64,000 nt of DNA from Pulveribacter suum (GTDB lineage: Bacteria; Pseudomonadota; Gammaproteobacteria; Burkholderiales; Burkholderiaceae_C), in the NCBI RefSeq assembly GCF_003013695.1, contig NZ_CP027792.1, positions 1,136,501-1,200,500 on the forward strand, given 5' to 3'. Shown in pieces: positions 25,536-35,866 of this stretch; the stretch's first letter is position 1; the number at the start of each line of letters is the position of its first letter. Made by a program: the position numbers and the translations under genes. A model generated the notes under the pieces. The model ran no database searches. It saw only the letters and a list, made by a program, of their open reading frames with translations, and was not told the origin of the DNA.

Positions 25536-27212
25536 TCACGGGTGGTCGCCCTGCGGCGTCTCGGTCAGCGGGCGCACGCTGCCCTTGAGCCGGCTGGGCG
25601 CCAGCACGCCGGCCGACTCCAGGATGGGGTAGGCGATGGAGCTGATGTGCGAGTTGATGCGCTTCAAGTCGCTGATCAGGTCGATGTGCAGCGAGCTGGT
25701 CTCCATGCTGTTGACAGTGCCGTCGGACAGGCGCAGCAGGTGGCTGGTGGCGTAGGCGCGCTCCAGGTTGCGAAAGTGCACTTTTTCCTCCAGCAGGCGC
25801 TGGGCGTCGCGCACGTTGCCGTTGAGGAACACGCTCATGCCCAGGCGCAGGTTGCTCACCAGGCGCTGGTGCAGCTCGGTGATCTCGGCCATGCCGGCCT
25901 CGGAGAACTCGCGCCCCTTCTTGATCTTCTTTTCCTCGATGTCCTGCAGGACACGCTCGACGATGTCGCCGATCTGCTCCATGTTGATGGTGAAGCTGAC
26001 GATGTCGGCCCAGCGGCGGGACTCCTCCTCGCCCAGGTCGTCGCGCGAGATTTTCGTCAGGTAGTACTTGATGGAGGAGTACAGCTGGTCCACCTCGTCG
26101 TCCATGCGGCGCAGGCGCTGCGACAGATCCTCGTCGTTCTTGCGGATCACGTTCATCACGCCCAGCAGCATGGTCTCCACCACGTCGGCCTGGTACAGCG
26201 CCTCGCGTACGGCGAACGAAATGGCCAGCGAGGGCGTGGCCAGGGCCGAGGCGTCCAGGTGGTGGGGCCGGCCGCTTTGCGCGCCTGCCGGCTTGGGCAG
26301 CAGGCGCGCCACCCATTTCGCCACCCACTGCGTAAAGCCGATGAAGCCTACGCTGATGATGACGTTGTAGGCCAGGTGGAACAGCACCACGCTGTGCGCC
26401 GTGCCGGGCAGGATGGGCTCCACGTAGCTGATCCACACGCCGATGAACGGCGCCATCAGCACCACGCCCATGATCTTGAAGGCCATGTTGCCGATGGTGA
26501 CCTGGCGAACCTCCACGCTGGAGCGGGCCATGGTCAGCACCGCCGCCAGGCCGTTGCCCAGGTTGGCGCCCAGCACCATGCCCAGGGCCATGCCCAGGGG
26601 CACGACGTGCGTGTCGGCCATGGCGGCGATCAAGAGCACCACGGCCAGGCTGGAGTACGACACAATGGCCAACACCGCGCCCACCATGATCTCCATCCAC
26701 AGGTCGCTGGCCAGGCTGGTCAGCAGCATCTGCGTGACCGGCGAAGCCATCATGGGCTCGGTGGCCTGCACCACGCGCTCCAGCGCCAGCAGCATCAGCC
26801 CCAAGCCGATGAATACCCGGCCCACGCGCCCTGCGGTGCTGGCCTGGCGTGTGATGAACAGCACCACGCCGACGAAGATGAACACCGGCGACAGCCACGA
26901 CAGGTCCTGCGCAAACAGCAGCGCCATCAGCGCCGTGCCGATGTCGGCGCCGCGCATCACGGCCAGCGCCGCCGGCAGCGTGATCAGGCCCTGGCCGACG
27001 AAGGAGGCCGTCATGAGCGAGGTGGCCGTGCTGGACTGCACCAGCGCCGTGACCCCGATGCCCGACAGTGCGGCGGTGAACCGGTTGCCCAGGCTGCGTG
27101 CCAGCAGCGTGCGCAGGTTGGCGCCAAACACGCGCAACACGCCCGTGCGCACGAGATGCGTGCCCCATACCAGCAAGGCCACGGCCGCCAGCAGATTCAG
27201 CAGATGCTTCAT
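25536..27212 (-). CDS. Na/Pi cotransporter family protein with PhoU-like tail
   Basis: 558 residues. The membrane part has the two inverted Na/Pi repeats marked by VQSSTATSLM and, later, YSSLAVVLL; eight or nine helices span about residues 5-300. The C-terminal 200 residues are cytoplasmic and helical, PhoU-like (VETMLLGVMNVIRKNDEDLS, NMEQIGDIVERVLQDIEEKK). Members (YjbB/NptA type) carry phosphate; some export it. The start at 27212 (MKHLLNLLAAVA) puts TM1 at the N-terminus; the longer frame from 27281 adds an unlikely Pro-Arg stretch. Confidence 0.92.
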   Translation of the reverse strand: MKHLLNLLAAVALLVWGTHLVRTGVLRVFGANLRTLLARSLGNRFTAALSGIGVTALVQSSTATSLMTASFVGQGLITLPAALAVMRGADIGTALMALLFAQDLSWLSPVFIFVGVVLFITRQASTAGRVGRVFIGLGLMLLALERVVQATEPMMASPVTQMLLTSLASDLWMEIMVGAVLAIVSYSSLAVVLLIAAMADTHVVPLGMALGMVLGANLGNGLAAVLTMARSSVEVRQVTIGNMAFKIMGVVLMAPFIGVWISYVEPILPGTAHSVVLFHLAYNVIISVGFIGFTQWVAKWVARLLPKPAGAQSGRPHHLDASALATPSLAISFAVREALYQADVVETMLLGVMNVIRKNDEDLSQRLRRMDDEVDQLYSSIKYYLTKISRDDLGEEESRRWADIVSFTINMEQIGDIVERVLQDIEEKKIKKGREFSEAGMAEITELHQRLVSNLRLGMSVFLNGNVRDAQRLLEEKVHFRNLERAYATSHLLRLSDGTVNSMETSSLHIDLISDLKRINSHISSIAYPILESAGVLAPSRLKGSVRPLTETPQGDHP

Positions 27213-27413
27213 GTTGGAAGAAGAAAGGCGGGGCGGCGCCAGACGCCGAGGCGCTGGGGCAGGCTTGGGCTGGCGCGCCAAACGCTACAGCATAGCGCCG
27301 CCAGGGCCCACGCGCGACGGCCCCGGCAATAAACCCCGGGCCGGCCTGCGGCCGCGGCGCGCGCTTGACAACGCGCACGCTGGCCGAACCCGGCTACCGA
27401 CCGCCTGCCGGTC

Positions 27414-27427
27414 TTGACTTGCATCAA
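27414..27427 (+). promoter_or_regulatory. FNR/Anr-type box upstream of a chemoreceptor
   Basis: TTGAC-TTGC-ATCAA fits the CRP/FNR-family consensus TTGAY-N4-RTCAA exactly. It lies 84 bases before the start of the chemoreceptor at 27511, a distance suited to an activator site. Oxygen-dependent or NO-dependent control is inferred. Confidence 0.6.
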
Positions 27428-27510
27428 TGACTCCCGATCAAGAGGACACGGCTGCGAACCGTAGCTGTAACATCCAGTATCAATCAGTGCCTCACGGAAT
27501 TCTTGACGTC

Positions 27511-29127
27511 ATGTGGAACCGGCTACGCATCACCCATCGCTTCATCTTCATCCTCGGCGCCTTCTGGCTGTCGGGCGCGGCCGTCATCGCGGTGAGTTTC
27601 TGGGGCCTGTCTTCCGCCCGTGACAGCCTGAAGGCGGTGCACGGGCACAGCATGGCGCTGTCGCTGCGCGCCGACGACCTGGTGGCCCTCACGGTGCAAA
27701 ACCGCCTGCTGGTGCTGCTGGCTTTTCAGCACGCGCCGGACAGCCCGCTGGTTGCCATTCACCAGCATCCCATCGACGAGCATCTGGGGCTGCTGTCGGC
27801 GAACCGCCAGAAGGTGTCCGAAGCACTGCAGGCCATTGACGCCGCGATCACCGATGCGCAGGAGAAGACCCTGTTCGCGGCCGTGCAGAGCGCCCGCGTG
27901 ACCTGGGTGGCCGAGCTGGACGCCGCCGTACAGGCCGTGCACCAGGGCGAGTTCTCGTCCGAGGGCATGGCGCGGTTCCTGCAGGCCGGCGGCCGCGAGA
28001 GCGAGGCCCTGGTCGGCGCCACCCAGCGCTTTCGCGCCGCCCAGGTGGCGCAGGCCGACGCCGCGCAGGCCGCCGCGCAGCGCCGCTACGAGATGGCGCT
28101 GTGGATCTTTGCCGGCGCCACGTTCCTGCTGGGCCTGCCGGCTTCGCTCATGGGCCTGGCGCTGCTGGGGCGCCTGGTGCGCGGCTTTCGCGCCGCCAAC
28201 CGGGCGGCGGCGGCCATCGCTGCCAGCGACCTGGGCCAGCGCATCGCCGCCAGCGGCAGCGATGAGATCGGCATCATGCTGGCCCAGATGGAGACCATGC
28301 GCGGCAACCTGAACCACGTCATCGGCCAGGTCAGCGGCGGGGCGGAAACCATTGCCGGCGCCTCCACCCAGGTGGCGGCCGGGACGCGCGACCTGTCGGC
28401 GCGCACCGAGCAGCAAGCCAGCGCCCTGGAGCAGACGGCGTCGGCCACCGAGCAGCTGTCGGGCACCGTGGAAAACAACGCCGAGAACGCCGCCCAGGCC
28501 AGCCAGCTGGCGGCGTCGGCCACCGGCGTGGCGCAGCGCGGGGGCGCCGTGATGGGGCAGGTGGTGGGCACCATGCAGGCCATCAGCAGCGCCTCGCGCC
28601 GCGTGGCGGACATCATCGGCGTGATCGACGGCATCGCCTTTCAGACCAACATCCTGGCGCTGAACGCGGCCGTGGAGGCGGCCCGCGCTGGCGAACAGGG
28701 CCGCGGCTTTGCCGTGGTGGCCGGCGAGGTGCGCCAGCTGGCCCAGCGCAGTGCCGAAGCCGCTCGCGAGATCAAGCAGCTCATCACTGATTCCGCCGCC
28801 CAGGTGGAGGCCGGCGGTGCCCAGGTCAGCGAGGCCGGCGCCACCATGCAGGAGATCGTGGGCGTCATCCAGCGCGTGGCGCGCATCGTCGATGAGATCG
28901 CCGCCGCCAGCCGCGAGCAGTCGCTGGGCCTGTCGCAGATCAACCAGGCCGTGGCCCACCTGGACGGGGTGACGCAGCAAAACGCCGCGCTGGTGGAGGA
29001 AACCTCGGGCGCTTCGGACGCACTGCAGGCCCAGGCGCGCGAGCTGGCCCGCGTGGCGGCTACCTTCCGGCTGGAGGGTGGTGCTGCCGGCAACGGCGCG
29101 CTGCCGGCGCTCAGCGCTCACTATTGA
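27511..29127 (+). CDS. Methyl-accepting chemotaxis protein, probably oxygen-regulated
   Basis: 538 residues. TM1 at about 10-33 ([20 protein letters not shown]), a periplasmic helical domain (35-185), TM2 at about 195-217, HAMP, and a signalling hairpin with the tip [20 protein letters not shown]. The start at 27511 ([11 protein letters not shown]) is chosen because the alternative at 27427 would read through the upstream control region. A perfect FNR-type box lies upstream. It ends in LSAHY without a CheR-docking tail. With the nor operon in the same window, a role in energy taxis towards anaerobic electron acceptors is plausible but unproven. Confidence 0.93.
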   Translation: MWNRLRITHRFIFILGAFWLSGAAVIAVSFWGLSSARDSLKAVHGHSMALSLRADDLVALTVQNRLLVLLAFQHAPDSPLVAIHQHPIDEHLGLLSANRQKVSEALQAIDAAITDAQEKTLFAAVQSARVTWVAELDAAVQAVHQGEFSSEGMARFLQAGGRESEALVGATQRFRAAQVAQADAAQAAAQRRYEMALWIFAGATFLLGLPASLMGLALLGRLVRGFRAANRAAAAIAASDLGQRIAASGSDEIGIMLAQMETMRGNLNHVIGQVSGGAETIAGASTQVAAGTRDLSARTEQQASALEQTASATEQLSGTVENNAENAAQASQLAASATGVAQRGGAVMGQVVGTMQAISSASRRVADIIGVIDGIAFQTNILALNAAVEAARAGEQGRGFAVVAGEVRQLAQRSAEAAREIKQLITDSAAQVEAGGAQVSEAGATMQEIVGVIQRVARIVDEIAAASREQSLGLSQINQAVAHLDGVTQQNAALVEETSGASDALQAQARELARVAATFRLEGGAAGNGALPALSAHY

Positions 29128-29161
29128 CAGCCCGGGCAGGGCAGGGTGCGGGAGGCGGCTT

Positions 29162-29692
29162 TCAGGCCGCCTTTTTCACGCGCAGCAGCTCATCGAGGAT
29201 CAGGCAGGCCGCGCCGATGCTGATGGCCACGTCCGCCAGATTGAACGCCGGGAAGTGCCCGCGGTAGAACATGCCGGACAAAAACTGCCAGTGGAAGTCC
29301 AGGAAGTCCACCACGTAGCCGTGCTGCAGCCGGTCCACCACGTTGCCAATCGCCCCGCCCAGGATGTTGGCCAGCGAGAAGGCAAACAGCTTTTGCCCCG
29401 GGTGCTGGCGCAGCTGCCAGAGGATGAAGGCGGCCGCCGCCAGGCCGATGCCCGTGAACAGCCAGCGCTGCCAGCCACCCGCGTCCGCCAGCATGGAAAA
29501 CGCCGCGCCGGTGTTGTGCGCGCGCACGATGTTGAAGAAGCTGGTCACCGGCGTGGCGTCGCCCAGCCGGTAGTAGCCCAGGATCAGCGTCTTGGTGAAC
29601 TGGTCCAGTAGGAAGATCACCAGCGCCCAGCCCAGCCAGGGCCAGAAGCTGGCGCCGCCCTTGCGGCCAGCACTGCTGGCGGCGCGCGCCAT
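29162..29692 (-). CDS. lspA: Lipoprotein signal peptidase (signal peptidase II)
   Basis: 176 residues, four membrane helices. Cuts the signal peptide of prolipoproteins after lipid attachment. Both catalytic aspartates are present: D120 in NVVDRLQHG and D154 in FNLADVAI. The conserved [10 protein letters not shown] (58-67) is also seen. The ATG shares one base with the ileS stop (TGATG), so translation is coupled. The ileS-lspA order is conserved in proteobacteria. Confidence 0.97.
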   Translation of the reverse strand: MARAASSAGRKGGASFWPWLGWALVIFLLDQFTKTLILGYYRLGDATPVTSFFNIVRAHNTGAAFSMLADAGGWQRWLFTGIGLAAAAFILWQLRQHPGQKLFAFSLANILGGAIGNVVDRLQHGYVVDFLDFHWQFLSGMFYRGHFPAFNLADVAISIGAACLILDELLRVKKAA

Positions 29693-32547
29693 CAAGCGTG
29701 CAGGCGGCTTTCGCCGCTGCCGTAGAGGTTGCTGGTGCAGCGCCCGCACAGGCTGGGGTGCTGCACGTCTTGGCCGACGTCGGCGCGCCAGTGCCAGCAG
29801 CGCTCGCACTTGGCATCAGAACTGGCTGTAACGCTTATTTGGAGCCCGCCAGCAGCTACCAATTCGATAGCAGATACGATGAAGATGAACTTCATGTCTT
29901 GCCCCAAGCTGGCCAGCAGCGCGTGGTCCTCGGGCGCGGCGCCCAGGCGCACCACGGCCTGCAGCGACGAGCCCACGGTGCCGGCGGCGCGCACGGTCTC
30001 GATCTCCTTGTTCACCGCGTCGCGGATCTCGCGCAGGCGCTGCCACTTGGCCAGCAGCCCCTCGTCGCCCGCGGGCAGCGTGGTGAAGGTCTCCAGGTAG
30101 ATGGACGGCGAGTGGCCGAAGATCTTCCAGGCCTCTTCCGTCGTGAAGGACAGAAAAGGCGCCATCCAGCGCAGCATGGCGTGGGTGATCTGGTGCAGCG
30201 CCGTCTGCGCGCTGCGCCGTGCGAGCGATTTGGGCGCCGTGGTGTAGAGGCGGTCCTTGAGCACGTCCAGGTAGAAGCCGCCCAGGTCTTCCGAGCAAAA
30301 CAGCTGCAGCTTGGCGACGACGGGATGGAACTCATAGACCTGGTAGTGCGCCAGCACCTCGGCCTGGAACTGCGCAGCGCGCGCCAGCGCCCAGCGGTCG
30401 ATTTCCAGCAGGTCTTCCTCGGCCACCGCATCCGTGGCCGGGTCGAAGTCGCTCACGTTGGCCAGCAAAAAGCGCAGCGTGTTGCGGATGCGCCGGTAGG
30501 CGTCCACCACGCGCGCCAGGATCTTGTCGTCGATCGCCAAGTCGCCGGAATAGTCGGTCGAGGCGCACCACAGGCGGATGATCTCCGCGCCCAGCTTGCC
30601 GCTCACCTCCTGGGGCGAGACGGTGTTGCCCAGCGACTTGCTCATCTTCTTGCCCTGGCCGTCCACCGTGAAGCCGTGCGTGAGCAGGCCGCGGTAGGGC
30701 GCGCGCCCGAAGATGGCGCTGGCCAGCAGCAGCGACGAGTGGAACCAGCCGCGGTGCTGGTCGTGGCCTTCCAGGTACAGGTCGGCTTCGGGGCCCTCAT
30801 CGTGGTGCATGCCGGCGTGCGTGCCGCGCAGCACGTGCCAGAAGGTGGAGCCGGAGTCGAACCAGACCTCCAGGATGTCGGTGCTCTTCAGGTAGTGCGG
30901 CGCATCCCCAGGCCCCAGGATCTCCTCGGTCGTCACGCGGCTCCAGGCCTCGATGCCGCCGGCCTCCACGATCTGCGCCGCCTGGTCCATGATTTCCATG
31001 GTGCGCGGGTGCAGCTCGCCCGTTTCCTGGTGCAAAAAGAACGGCAGCGGCACGCCCCAGCTGCGCTGGCGCGAGATGCACCAGTCGGGCCGCCCGGCAA
31101 TCATGCCCTGCAGGCGGGCCTTGCCGTTCTCGGGGTAGAAGCTGGTGTGCTCGATGGCCTCTAGGGCGATCTGGCGCAGCGTGCGATCGGGCTTTTGCGC
31201 CGGGTCGGTGAACACACCCTCGCCCTCGTCCATGCGGATGAACCACTGGGCGGCGGCGCGGTAGATGACGGGCGTCTTGTGGCGCCAGCAGTGCGGGTAG
31301 CTGTGGGTGATGGTCTTGGTGTCCATCAGCCGGCCGGCCACGCGCAGCGCGTCGATGATGACCGGCACCGCCTTCCAGATGTGCTGGCCGCCGAACATCC
31401 CCAGGTCGGGCGCATAGACGCCGTTGCCTTGCACGGGGTTCAGGATGTCCTCGTAGCGCATGCCATTGGCCACGCAGGAGTTGAAGTCGTCCACGCCGTA
31501 GGCGGGCGAGGAGTGCACGATGCCGGTGCCGTCCTCGGCCGTGGCGTAGTCGGCCAGGTACACGGGCGAGAGGCGGTCGAAGGCCTTGTCCACGTGCGCC
31601 AGCGGGTGCTTGAAGTTGACGTGGTCCAGCTGGGTGCCCAGCGCCGTGGCGACCACGGTGCCAGCGATGCCCCAGCGCTCCAGGCACTTGTCCACCAGGG
31701 CGCTGGCCAGCACCAGCAGGCCGCGCTCGGTGTCCACCAGGCTGTACTCCAGCTCGGGGTTCACATTCAGTGCCTGGTTGGCGGGGATGGTCCAGGAGGT
31801 CGTTGTCCAGATGACGGCGAAGGCGGGCTTGGGCAACGCTGGCAGGCCGAAGGCGGCGGCGAGTTTGTCGGGCTCGGCCGCCGGGAACATCACGTCCAGC
31901 GTCTGGCTCTGCTTGTCCTGGTATTCGATCTCGAACTCGGCCAGCGACGAGGCGCAGTCGAAGCACCAGTACACGGGCTTGAGGCCCCGATAGACGAAGC
32001 CGCGCTCCATGACTTTTTTGAGTGCCCGCAGCTCGCCCGCCTCGCTGGCGAAGTTCATGGTCTTGTACGGGCGGTCCCACTCGCCCAGCACGCCCAGGCG
32101 CTTGAAGTCCTGCATCTGCTGGGCGATCTGCTCGGTGGCGAACGCCCGGCCGCGCGCCTGCATCTCATCGCGCGGGATGTTGCGCCCGTGCAGCTTCTCG
32201 ATGGCGTTCTCGATCGGCAGGCCATGGCAGTCCCAGCCGGGGGTGTACAGCGCATCAAAGCCGTCGAGCTGGCGCGCCTTGACGATCATGTCCTTGAGGA
32301 TCTTGTTGACCGCGTGGCCGATGTGCAGCTGGCCGTTGGCATACGGCGGGCCGTCGTGCAGGATGAACTTGGGCGCGCCACGGCGGGCGTCGCGCAGCTG
32401 CTTGTAGATGCCCTTTTCGTCCCATTCGCTCGCCCACTGCGGCTCGCGCCGGGCTAAGTCGCCGCGCATGGGAAACGGCGTGTCGGGCATGTTCAGCGTG
32501 CTGCGGTAGCTGCTCGCAGGGGCGTTCTTGGCGTTCGGTTCGGACAT
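29692..32547 (-). CDS. ileS: Isoleucyl-tRNA synthetase
   Basis: 951 residues, class Ia. HIGH motif in [21 protein letters not shown] loop in [10 protein letters not shown], editing domain between them ([15 protein letters not shown]), and a C-terminal zinc finger with CERCWHW and LCGRC. Residues just before the finger ([18 protein letters not shown]) are encoded by a copy of the dispersed repeat, altering a normally conserved linker. The preceding ribF stop is 109 bases upstream and lspA overlaps its stop, so ribF-ileS-lspA form the usual operon. Confidence 0.97.
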   Translation of the reverse strand: MSEPNAKNAPASSYRSTLNMPDTPFPMRGDLARREPQWASEWDEKGIYKQLRDARRGAPKFILHDGPPYANGQLHIGHAVNKILKDMIVKARQLDGFDALYTPGWDCHGLPIENAIEKLHGRNIPRDEMQARGRAFATEQIAQQMQDFKRLGVLGEWDRPYKTMNFASEAGELRALKKVMERGFVYRGLKPVYWCFDCASSLAEFEIEYQDKQSQTLDVMFPAAEPDKLAAAFGLPALPKPAFAVIWTTTSWTIPANQALNVNPELEYSLVDTERGLLVLASALVDKCLERWGIAGTVVATALGTQLDHVNFKHPLAHVDKAFDRLSPVYLADYATAEDGTGIVHSSPAYGVDDFNSCVANGMRYEDILNPVQGNGVYAPDLGMFGGQHIWKAVPVIIDALRVAGRLMDTKTITHSYPHCWRHKTPVIYRAAAQWFIRMDEGEGVFTDPAQKPDRTLRQIALEAIEHTSFYPENGKARLQGMIAGRPDWCISRQRSWGVPLPFFLHQETGELHPRTMEIMDQAAQIVEAGGIEAWSRVTTEEILGPGDAPHYLKSTDILEVWFDSGSTFWHVLRGTHAGMHHDEGPEADLYLEGHDQHRGWFHSSLLLASAIFGRAPYRGLLTHGFTVDGQGKKMSKSLGNTVSPQEVSGKLGAEIIRLWCASTDYSGDLAIDDKILARVVDAYRRIRNTLRFLLANVSDFDPATDAVAEEDLLEIDRWALARAAQFQAEVLAHYQVYEFHPVVAKLQLFCSEDLGGFYLDVLKDRLYTTAPKSLARRSAQTALHQITHAMLRWMAPFLSFTTEEAWKIFGHSPSIYLETFTTLPAGDEGLLAKWQRLREIRDAVNKEIETVRAAGTVGSSLQAVVRLGAAPEDHALLASLGQDMKFIFIVSAIELVAAGGLQISVTASSDAKCERCWHWRADVGQDVQHPSLCGRCTSNLYGSGESRLHA
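29818..29878 (-). repeat. Dispersed repeat copy 7, inside ileS
   Basis: In the coding sense it reads GAATTGGTAGCTGCTGGCG then GGCTCCAAATAAGCG. Translated in frame just before the C-terminal zinc finger. Confidence 0.7.
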
Positions 32548-32655
32548 GGGGGTTTCTCAAGCCTTCAGGGGTGCGCTGCGGCCGGCCGGCGGCAGCGCCA
32601 ATGGGAGCTCTGAGCGGGCCGGCTGTCGGCGCGCGCGGGGTGCGGGCGGCCCCCG

Positions 32656-33699
32656 TCAAATTCGGTCGCGGGTGGTCTGGCGACGGGTTTCGGCGTGGGT
32701 GGCCGGGGTGGAGGCAGCGAAATAAGCGCGCGCTTCGTCGCAGTCGGCAGCGATGCCGGCGGTCAGGGCCTGCAGGCTCTCGTACTTGCGCTCGTCGTGC
32801 AGTTTGTGCAGTAGTTCCACGCGGATGATTTTACCGTACCCCCCCTCGGGCCCCAGGTGGGCGGGCCAGTGCAGGCAGTGCGTCTCCAGCAGCACCCGGC
32901 CGCCGTTGATGTCGCTGGCGTCCAGCGAGGGCCGCACGCCCAGGTTGGCCACGCCGGGCAGCGGCTGATCCGACAGGCCATGCACCCGCACGGCGAAGAT
33001 GCCGCTGGCGGCGCTCTTCCAGTGCGAAAAGCGCAGGTTCAGCGTGGGAAAGCCGCCGCTGCCGCCCTCGCGCCCCAGTTCACGCCCGAGCTTGCGGCCG
33101 TGCACCACGTGGCCGGAGATGGAGTAGGGCCGGCCCAGCAGGCGCGCCGCCTCGCCCATGTCGCCCGCAGCCAGGGCGCCCCGCACCGCCGAGCTGGACA
33201 CGCGCTGGCCATGCACCTCGTAGCTATTCATGCGCGCCACGTCAAAGCCCTGAGCCTGGCCAGCCGCGTCCAGCATGGCGTAGTCGCCCGCGCGCTGGCT
33301 GCCAAAGCGGAAGTCGTCGCCCACCAGCACGTAGCGCGCGCCCAAGCCGGCCACCAGCACCTGGTCGATGAAGGCCTGCGCCGGCAAGGCCGCCAGGCGC
33401 GCGTTGAAAGGCAGCACCACGGCCTGCTGCACGCCGCAGCGCGCCAGCTCGCACAGCTTGTCGCGCAGCGTGCCGATGCGCGCAGGAGCCATCTCGGGGC
33501 GGCGGTGCGCCCGGGCAAAGTAATCGCGCGGGTGCGGCTCGAAGGTCAGCACGCAGCTGGGCAGGCCGCGCTGCTGGGCTTCGCCCGCCAGCAGCGCCAG
33601 CATGGCCTGGTGGCCGCGGTGCACGCCGTCGAAGTTGCCGATGGTGAGCGCGCATGCGCGTGCCACGCCGGGGTGCTGGAAACCGCGGAAGATCTTCAT
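32656..33699 (-). CDS. ribF: Bifunctional riboflavin kinase / FAD synthetase
   Basis: 347 residues. The N-terminal FMN adenylyltransferase domain has GNFDGVHRGHQAML, LTFEPHPRDYF and VGDDFRFGSQRAGDY; the C-terminal flavokinase domain has GRELGREGGSGGFPTLNLRF and GVANLGVRPS. Converts riboflavin to FMN and then FAD. The start at 33699 (MKIFRGFQHPG) is taken because the longer frame runs through repeat copy 8. Upstream of ileS, as in many proteobacteria. Confidence 0.96.
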   Translation of the reverse strand: MKIFRGFQHPGVARACALTIGNFDGVHRGHQAMLALLAGEAQQRGLPSCVLTFEPHPRDYFARAHRRPEMAPARIGTLRDKLCELARCGVQQAVVLPFNARLAALPAQAFIDQVLVAGLGARYVLVGDDFRFGSQRAGDYAMLDAAGQAQGFDVARMNSYEVHGQRVSSSAVRGALAAGDMGEAARLLGRPYSISGHVVHGRKLGRELGREGGSGGFPTLNLRFSHWKSAASGIFAVRVHGLSDQPLPGVANLGVRPSLDASDINGGRVLLETHCLHWPAHLGPEGGYGKIIRVELLHKLHDERKYESLQALTAGIAADCDEARAYFAASTPATHAETRRQTTRDRI

Positions 33700-33705
33700 C
33701 TGGGT

Positions 33706-33770
33706 GCTTTTATTTTGATAGCTGCTGGCGCTTGTCCCGTAAGGGTTTGAGGCCAATTTGGCTTGAAAGG
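33706..33770 (+). repeat. Dispersed repeat copy 8 (reference copy)
   Basis: Well-preserved intergenic copy: TTTTGATAGCTGCTGGCGC, then TTGTCCCGTAAGGG, GAGGCCAATTTGGC and TTGAAA. It lies between the divergent ribF and HNH genes, and so overlaps both leader regions. Confidence 0.9.
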
Positions 33771-33878
33771 GGTATATTGTGCGGCATCTGCCGGTGCATT
33801 GCATTGCGCCGGGGGTCTGAGCATCTGCGTTTCCTGCTCCTGCTTTCTTCTCGTGGCGTGCTGCAAAGGGAGGTTTGT

Positions 33879-34436
33879 GTGAAGGTCTTGAAGCTGTCGG
33901 CCCAAGGGCTGCCGCAATCGTGGATTTCGCTGGAAGAGGCGGTCACGCACTATGCCGCCGGCGACGTGCGCTGGGAGCTGGGCGCGCGCATCGCGCTGTT
34001 TCGCGGCGGGCACAACGCGCTGACCGGCGCGCAGTCGCAGATTCCGGTCAGCAGCATCATCGGCACGCGCGGCGCGCCGGGCATCAACCCGTTCGAGCTG
34101 ACGCCCAGCCTCACCAACAGCAAGCTGTTCACGCGCGACCGCAACGTCTGCGCCTACTGCGGCGGTCATTTTCATGAGCACGACCTGACGCGCGAGCACA
34201 TCGTGCCGGTGGCGCGCCAGGGCCTGAACCACTGGATGAACGTGGTCACCGCCTGCCGCGCCTGCAACCACCGCAAGGGTCCGCGCACACCCGAGCAGGC
34301 GCACATGCCGCTCTTGTACGCGCCCTACGTCCCCAGCCTGTGGGAGGACTTCATCCTGCGCAACCGGCGCATCCTGGCCGACCAGATGGAGTTTCTGATG
34401 GCGCACGTACCCAAATCGTCACGGCTGCTGAGCTGA
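33879..34436 (+). CDS. HNH endonuclease-fold protein
   Basis: 185 residues. A zinc-ribbon HNH module occupies about residues 90-135: CAYCGGHF, then DLTREHIVPVARQGLNHW with the catalytic-type His, and ACRACNHRKG with the second Cys pair. An N-terminal 85-residue domain (SWISLEEAVTHYAAGDVRWE) precedes it. This HNH family is a single-copy chromosomal gene in Burkholderiales and its substrate is unknown to me. The GTG start is supported by a strong ribosome site, AAAGGGAGG, five bases upstream. A bidirectional terminator follows. Confidence 0.88.
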   Translation: MKVLKLSAQGLPQSWISLEEAVTHYAAGDVRWELGARIALFRGGHNALTGAQSQIPVSSIIGTRGAPGINPFELTPSLTNSKLFTRDRNVCAYCGGHFHEHDLTREHIVPVARQGLNHWMNVVTACRACNHRKGPRTPEQAHMPLLYAPYVPSLWEDFILRNRRILADQMEFLMAHVPKSSRLLS

Positions 34437-34455
34437 AAGGCTTGGGCGGGGCATG

Positions 34456-34489
34456 AAAAAACGCGGCCTTGGCCGCGTTTTGCTTTTTT
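34456..34489. terminator. Bidirectional intrinsic terminator
   Basis: AAAACGCGGCC-TT-GGCCGCGTTTT with T-rich flanks serves the HNH gene and the convergent methyltransferase gene. Confidence 0.88.
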
Positions 34490-34507
34490 CCTGCCTGCTG
34501 CAGGGCG

Positions 34508-35821
34508 TCAGGCAGCCGCCTTGCGCGCCACGACCAGAAAGCCCTGCACCGGCTCGCCGGCCTCGTAGCGCAGCACCAGATCCTCGGCGTTCACCGTCTC
34601 GAACCCGGCCTGGCGGCACAGCGTCAGCACGTGGCTGCGCTTGTGGGCATAACGGCCGTTGGTCTGCAGCACCAGGTCGGGACCGTCCTCGGGTGCTGTC
34701 TCGCACGAGAAGTACAGGTCGCCCGCCGGCTGCAGGATGCGCTGCGCGTTGGGGATGGCCTCGCCCAGGTCGCCGGCGTAGATGAACACGTCCAGCGCCG
34801 TGATGACTTCGTACTGCGCGGCCGGCGTGGCGTCCAGGGCTTCCAGCAGGTTCACGGTGTGGAAGCGGTCGTACACGTTGTGGCGCGCGGCCTGCTCGAC
34901 CATCTTGGAGGAGATGTCCACGCCGATCAGGAAGCCGTCGATGCGCCCCAGGCACACGCCCAGCAGGCCGGTGCCGCAGCCCAGGTCCAGCACGTTCAGG
35001 CGCTTTTCGGGGTAGCGCGCCAGGATCTTGTCGGCCACGATCTTGGGCAGCTGGTAGCGCAGGCCGCGCACCGTGTGCTGGTCATACAGCTCGGCCATGC
35101 CGTCGAACAGCTGGCGGTTCAGCTCCACGGGCTGGTGCGGCGGCGTGATGCCGTGGGCCAGCGCGTTGTAATAGGCGTAAACCGAATCGCCGGGCGCCAG
35201 CTCCAGCAGCGCCGTGGTGTCGGCAATCGCCTGGGCGGGTTTGCCGGCGGCCAGCAGGGTCAGCACACGGCCCAGCAGCGCCTCGGCGTCCTTGGCGTCC
35301 TGTTCGATCAGCCCGCCCCAGACCTGCAGCGCCTCGGCGTGCTGGCCCAGGGCGCTCAGGTCACGCGCCAGCAGGCGGCGCAGCTGCACGTCGCCCGGCA
35401 CCAGGTCCAGGCCGCGGCGCAGGTGCCGCACGGCCATCTCGTGGTGGCCCGCGCGATGGGCGATGTCCACCACGCTGGCCAGCACCAGCAGGTTCTTGGG
35501 TTCGCGCTCCGCCACCTTCTCGGCCGTCTCCACGGCTTCCTTGAACTGGTTCTGGCGCGCCAGCAGCAGGGCCAGCTCCAGCAGGCCGGGGTTCCACTCC
35601 GGCGCCATGGCCACGCACTTGCGCATCGCCTCCAGCGCACCCTTGGCATTGCCTGACTTCTCGGCCATCAGGCCGGCCAGCATGAACACGCGGGCGTCGT
35701 TCGGCCAGATGCGCTGCGCCTGGTTGAGCGTCTGGGCCGCCTCGCGCAGCTCGCCCTTGCCGATCTGGGCGCGGGCGGTTTCGAGGAGTTTGCGGATGGG
35801 ATCGGCTTGGGTGGCGCTCAT
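34508..35821 (-). CDS. TPR-repeat SAM-dependent methyltransferase
   Basis: 437 residues. The first 215 hold about five TPR helix pairs (ELREAAQTLNQAQRIWPNDA, KGALEAMRKCVAMAPEWNPG, EMAVRHLRRGLDLVPGDVQL). The C-terminal part is a class I methyltransferase with motif I VLDLGCGTGLLG near residue 275, followed by IGVDISSKMVEQA and ITALDVFIYAGDL. The target is not known; the TPR part suggests a protein or glycan partner. Ends at the shared terminator and starts 46 bases after the sensor kinase stop, so it may be read with it. Confidence 0.88.
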   Translation of the reverse strand: MSATQADPIRKLLETARAQIGKGELREAAQTLNQAQRIWPNDARVFMLAGLMAEKSGNAKGALEAMRKCVAMAPEWNPGLLELALLLARQNQFKEAVETAEKVAEREPKNLLVLASVVDIAHRAGHHEMAVRHLRRGLDLVPGDVQLRRLLARDLSALGQHAEALQVWGGLIEQDAKDAEALLGRVLTLLAAGKPAQAIADTTALLELAPGDSVYAYYNALAHGITPPHQPVELNRQLFDGMAELYDQHTVRGLRYQLPKIVADKILARYPEKRLNVLDLGCGTGLLGVCLGRIDGFLIGVDISSKMVEQAARHNVYDRFHTVNLLEALDATPAAQYEVITALDVFIYAGDLGEAIPNAQRILQPAGDLYFSCETAPEDGPDLVLQTNGRYAHKRSHVLTLCRQAGFETVNAEDLVLRYEAGEPVQGFLVVARKAAA

Positions 35822-35866
35822 GGCAGAGGGTGCGGCGCAGCAGGGCGCAAAACGGAAAACCCGCCA

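Noticed and set aside
25236..27332. 698-residue plus-strand frame
   Set aside because: Antisense of the Na/Pi gene; low-complexity His/Gln/Asp content and no recognisable fold.
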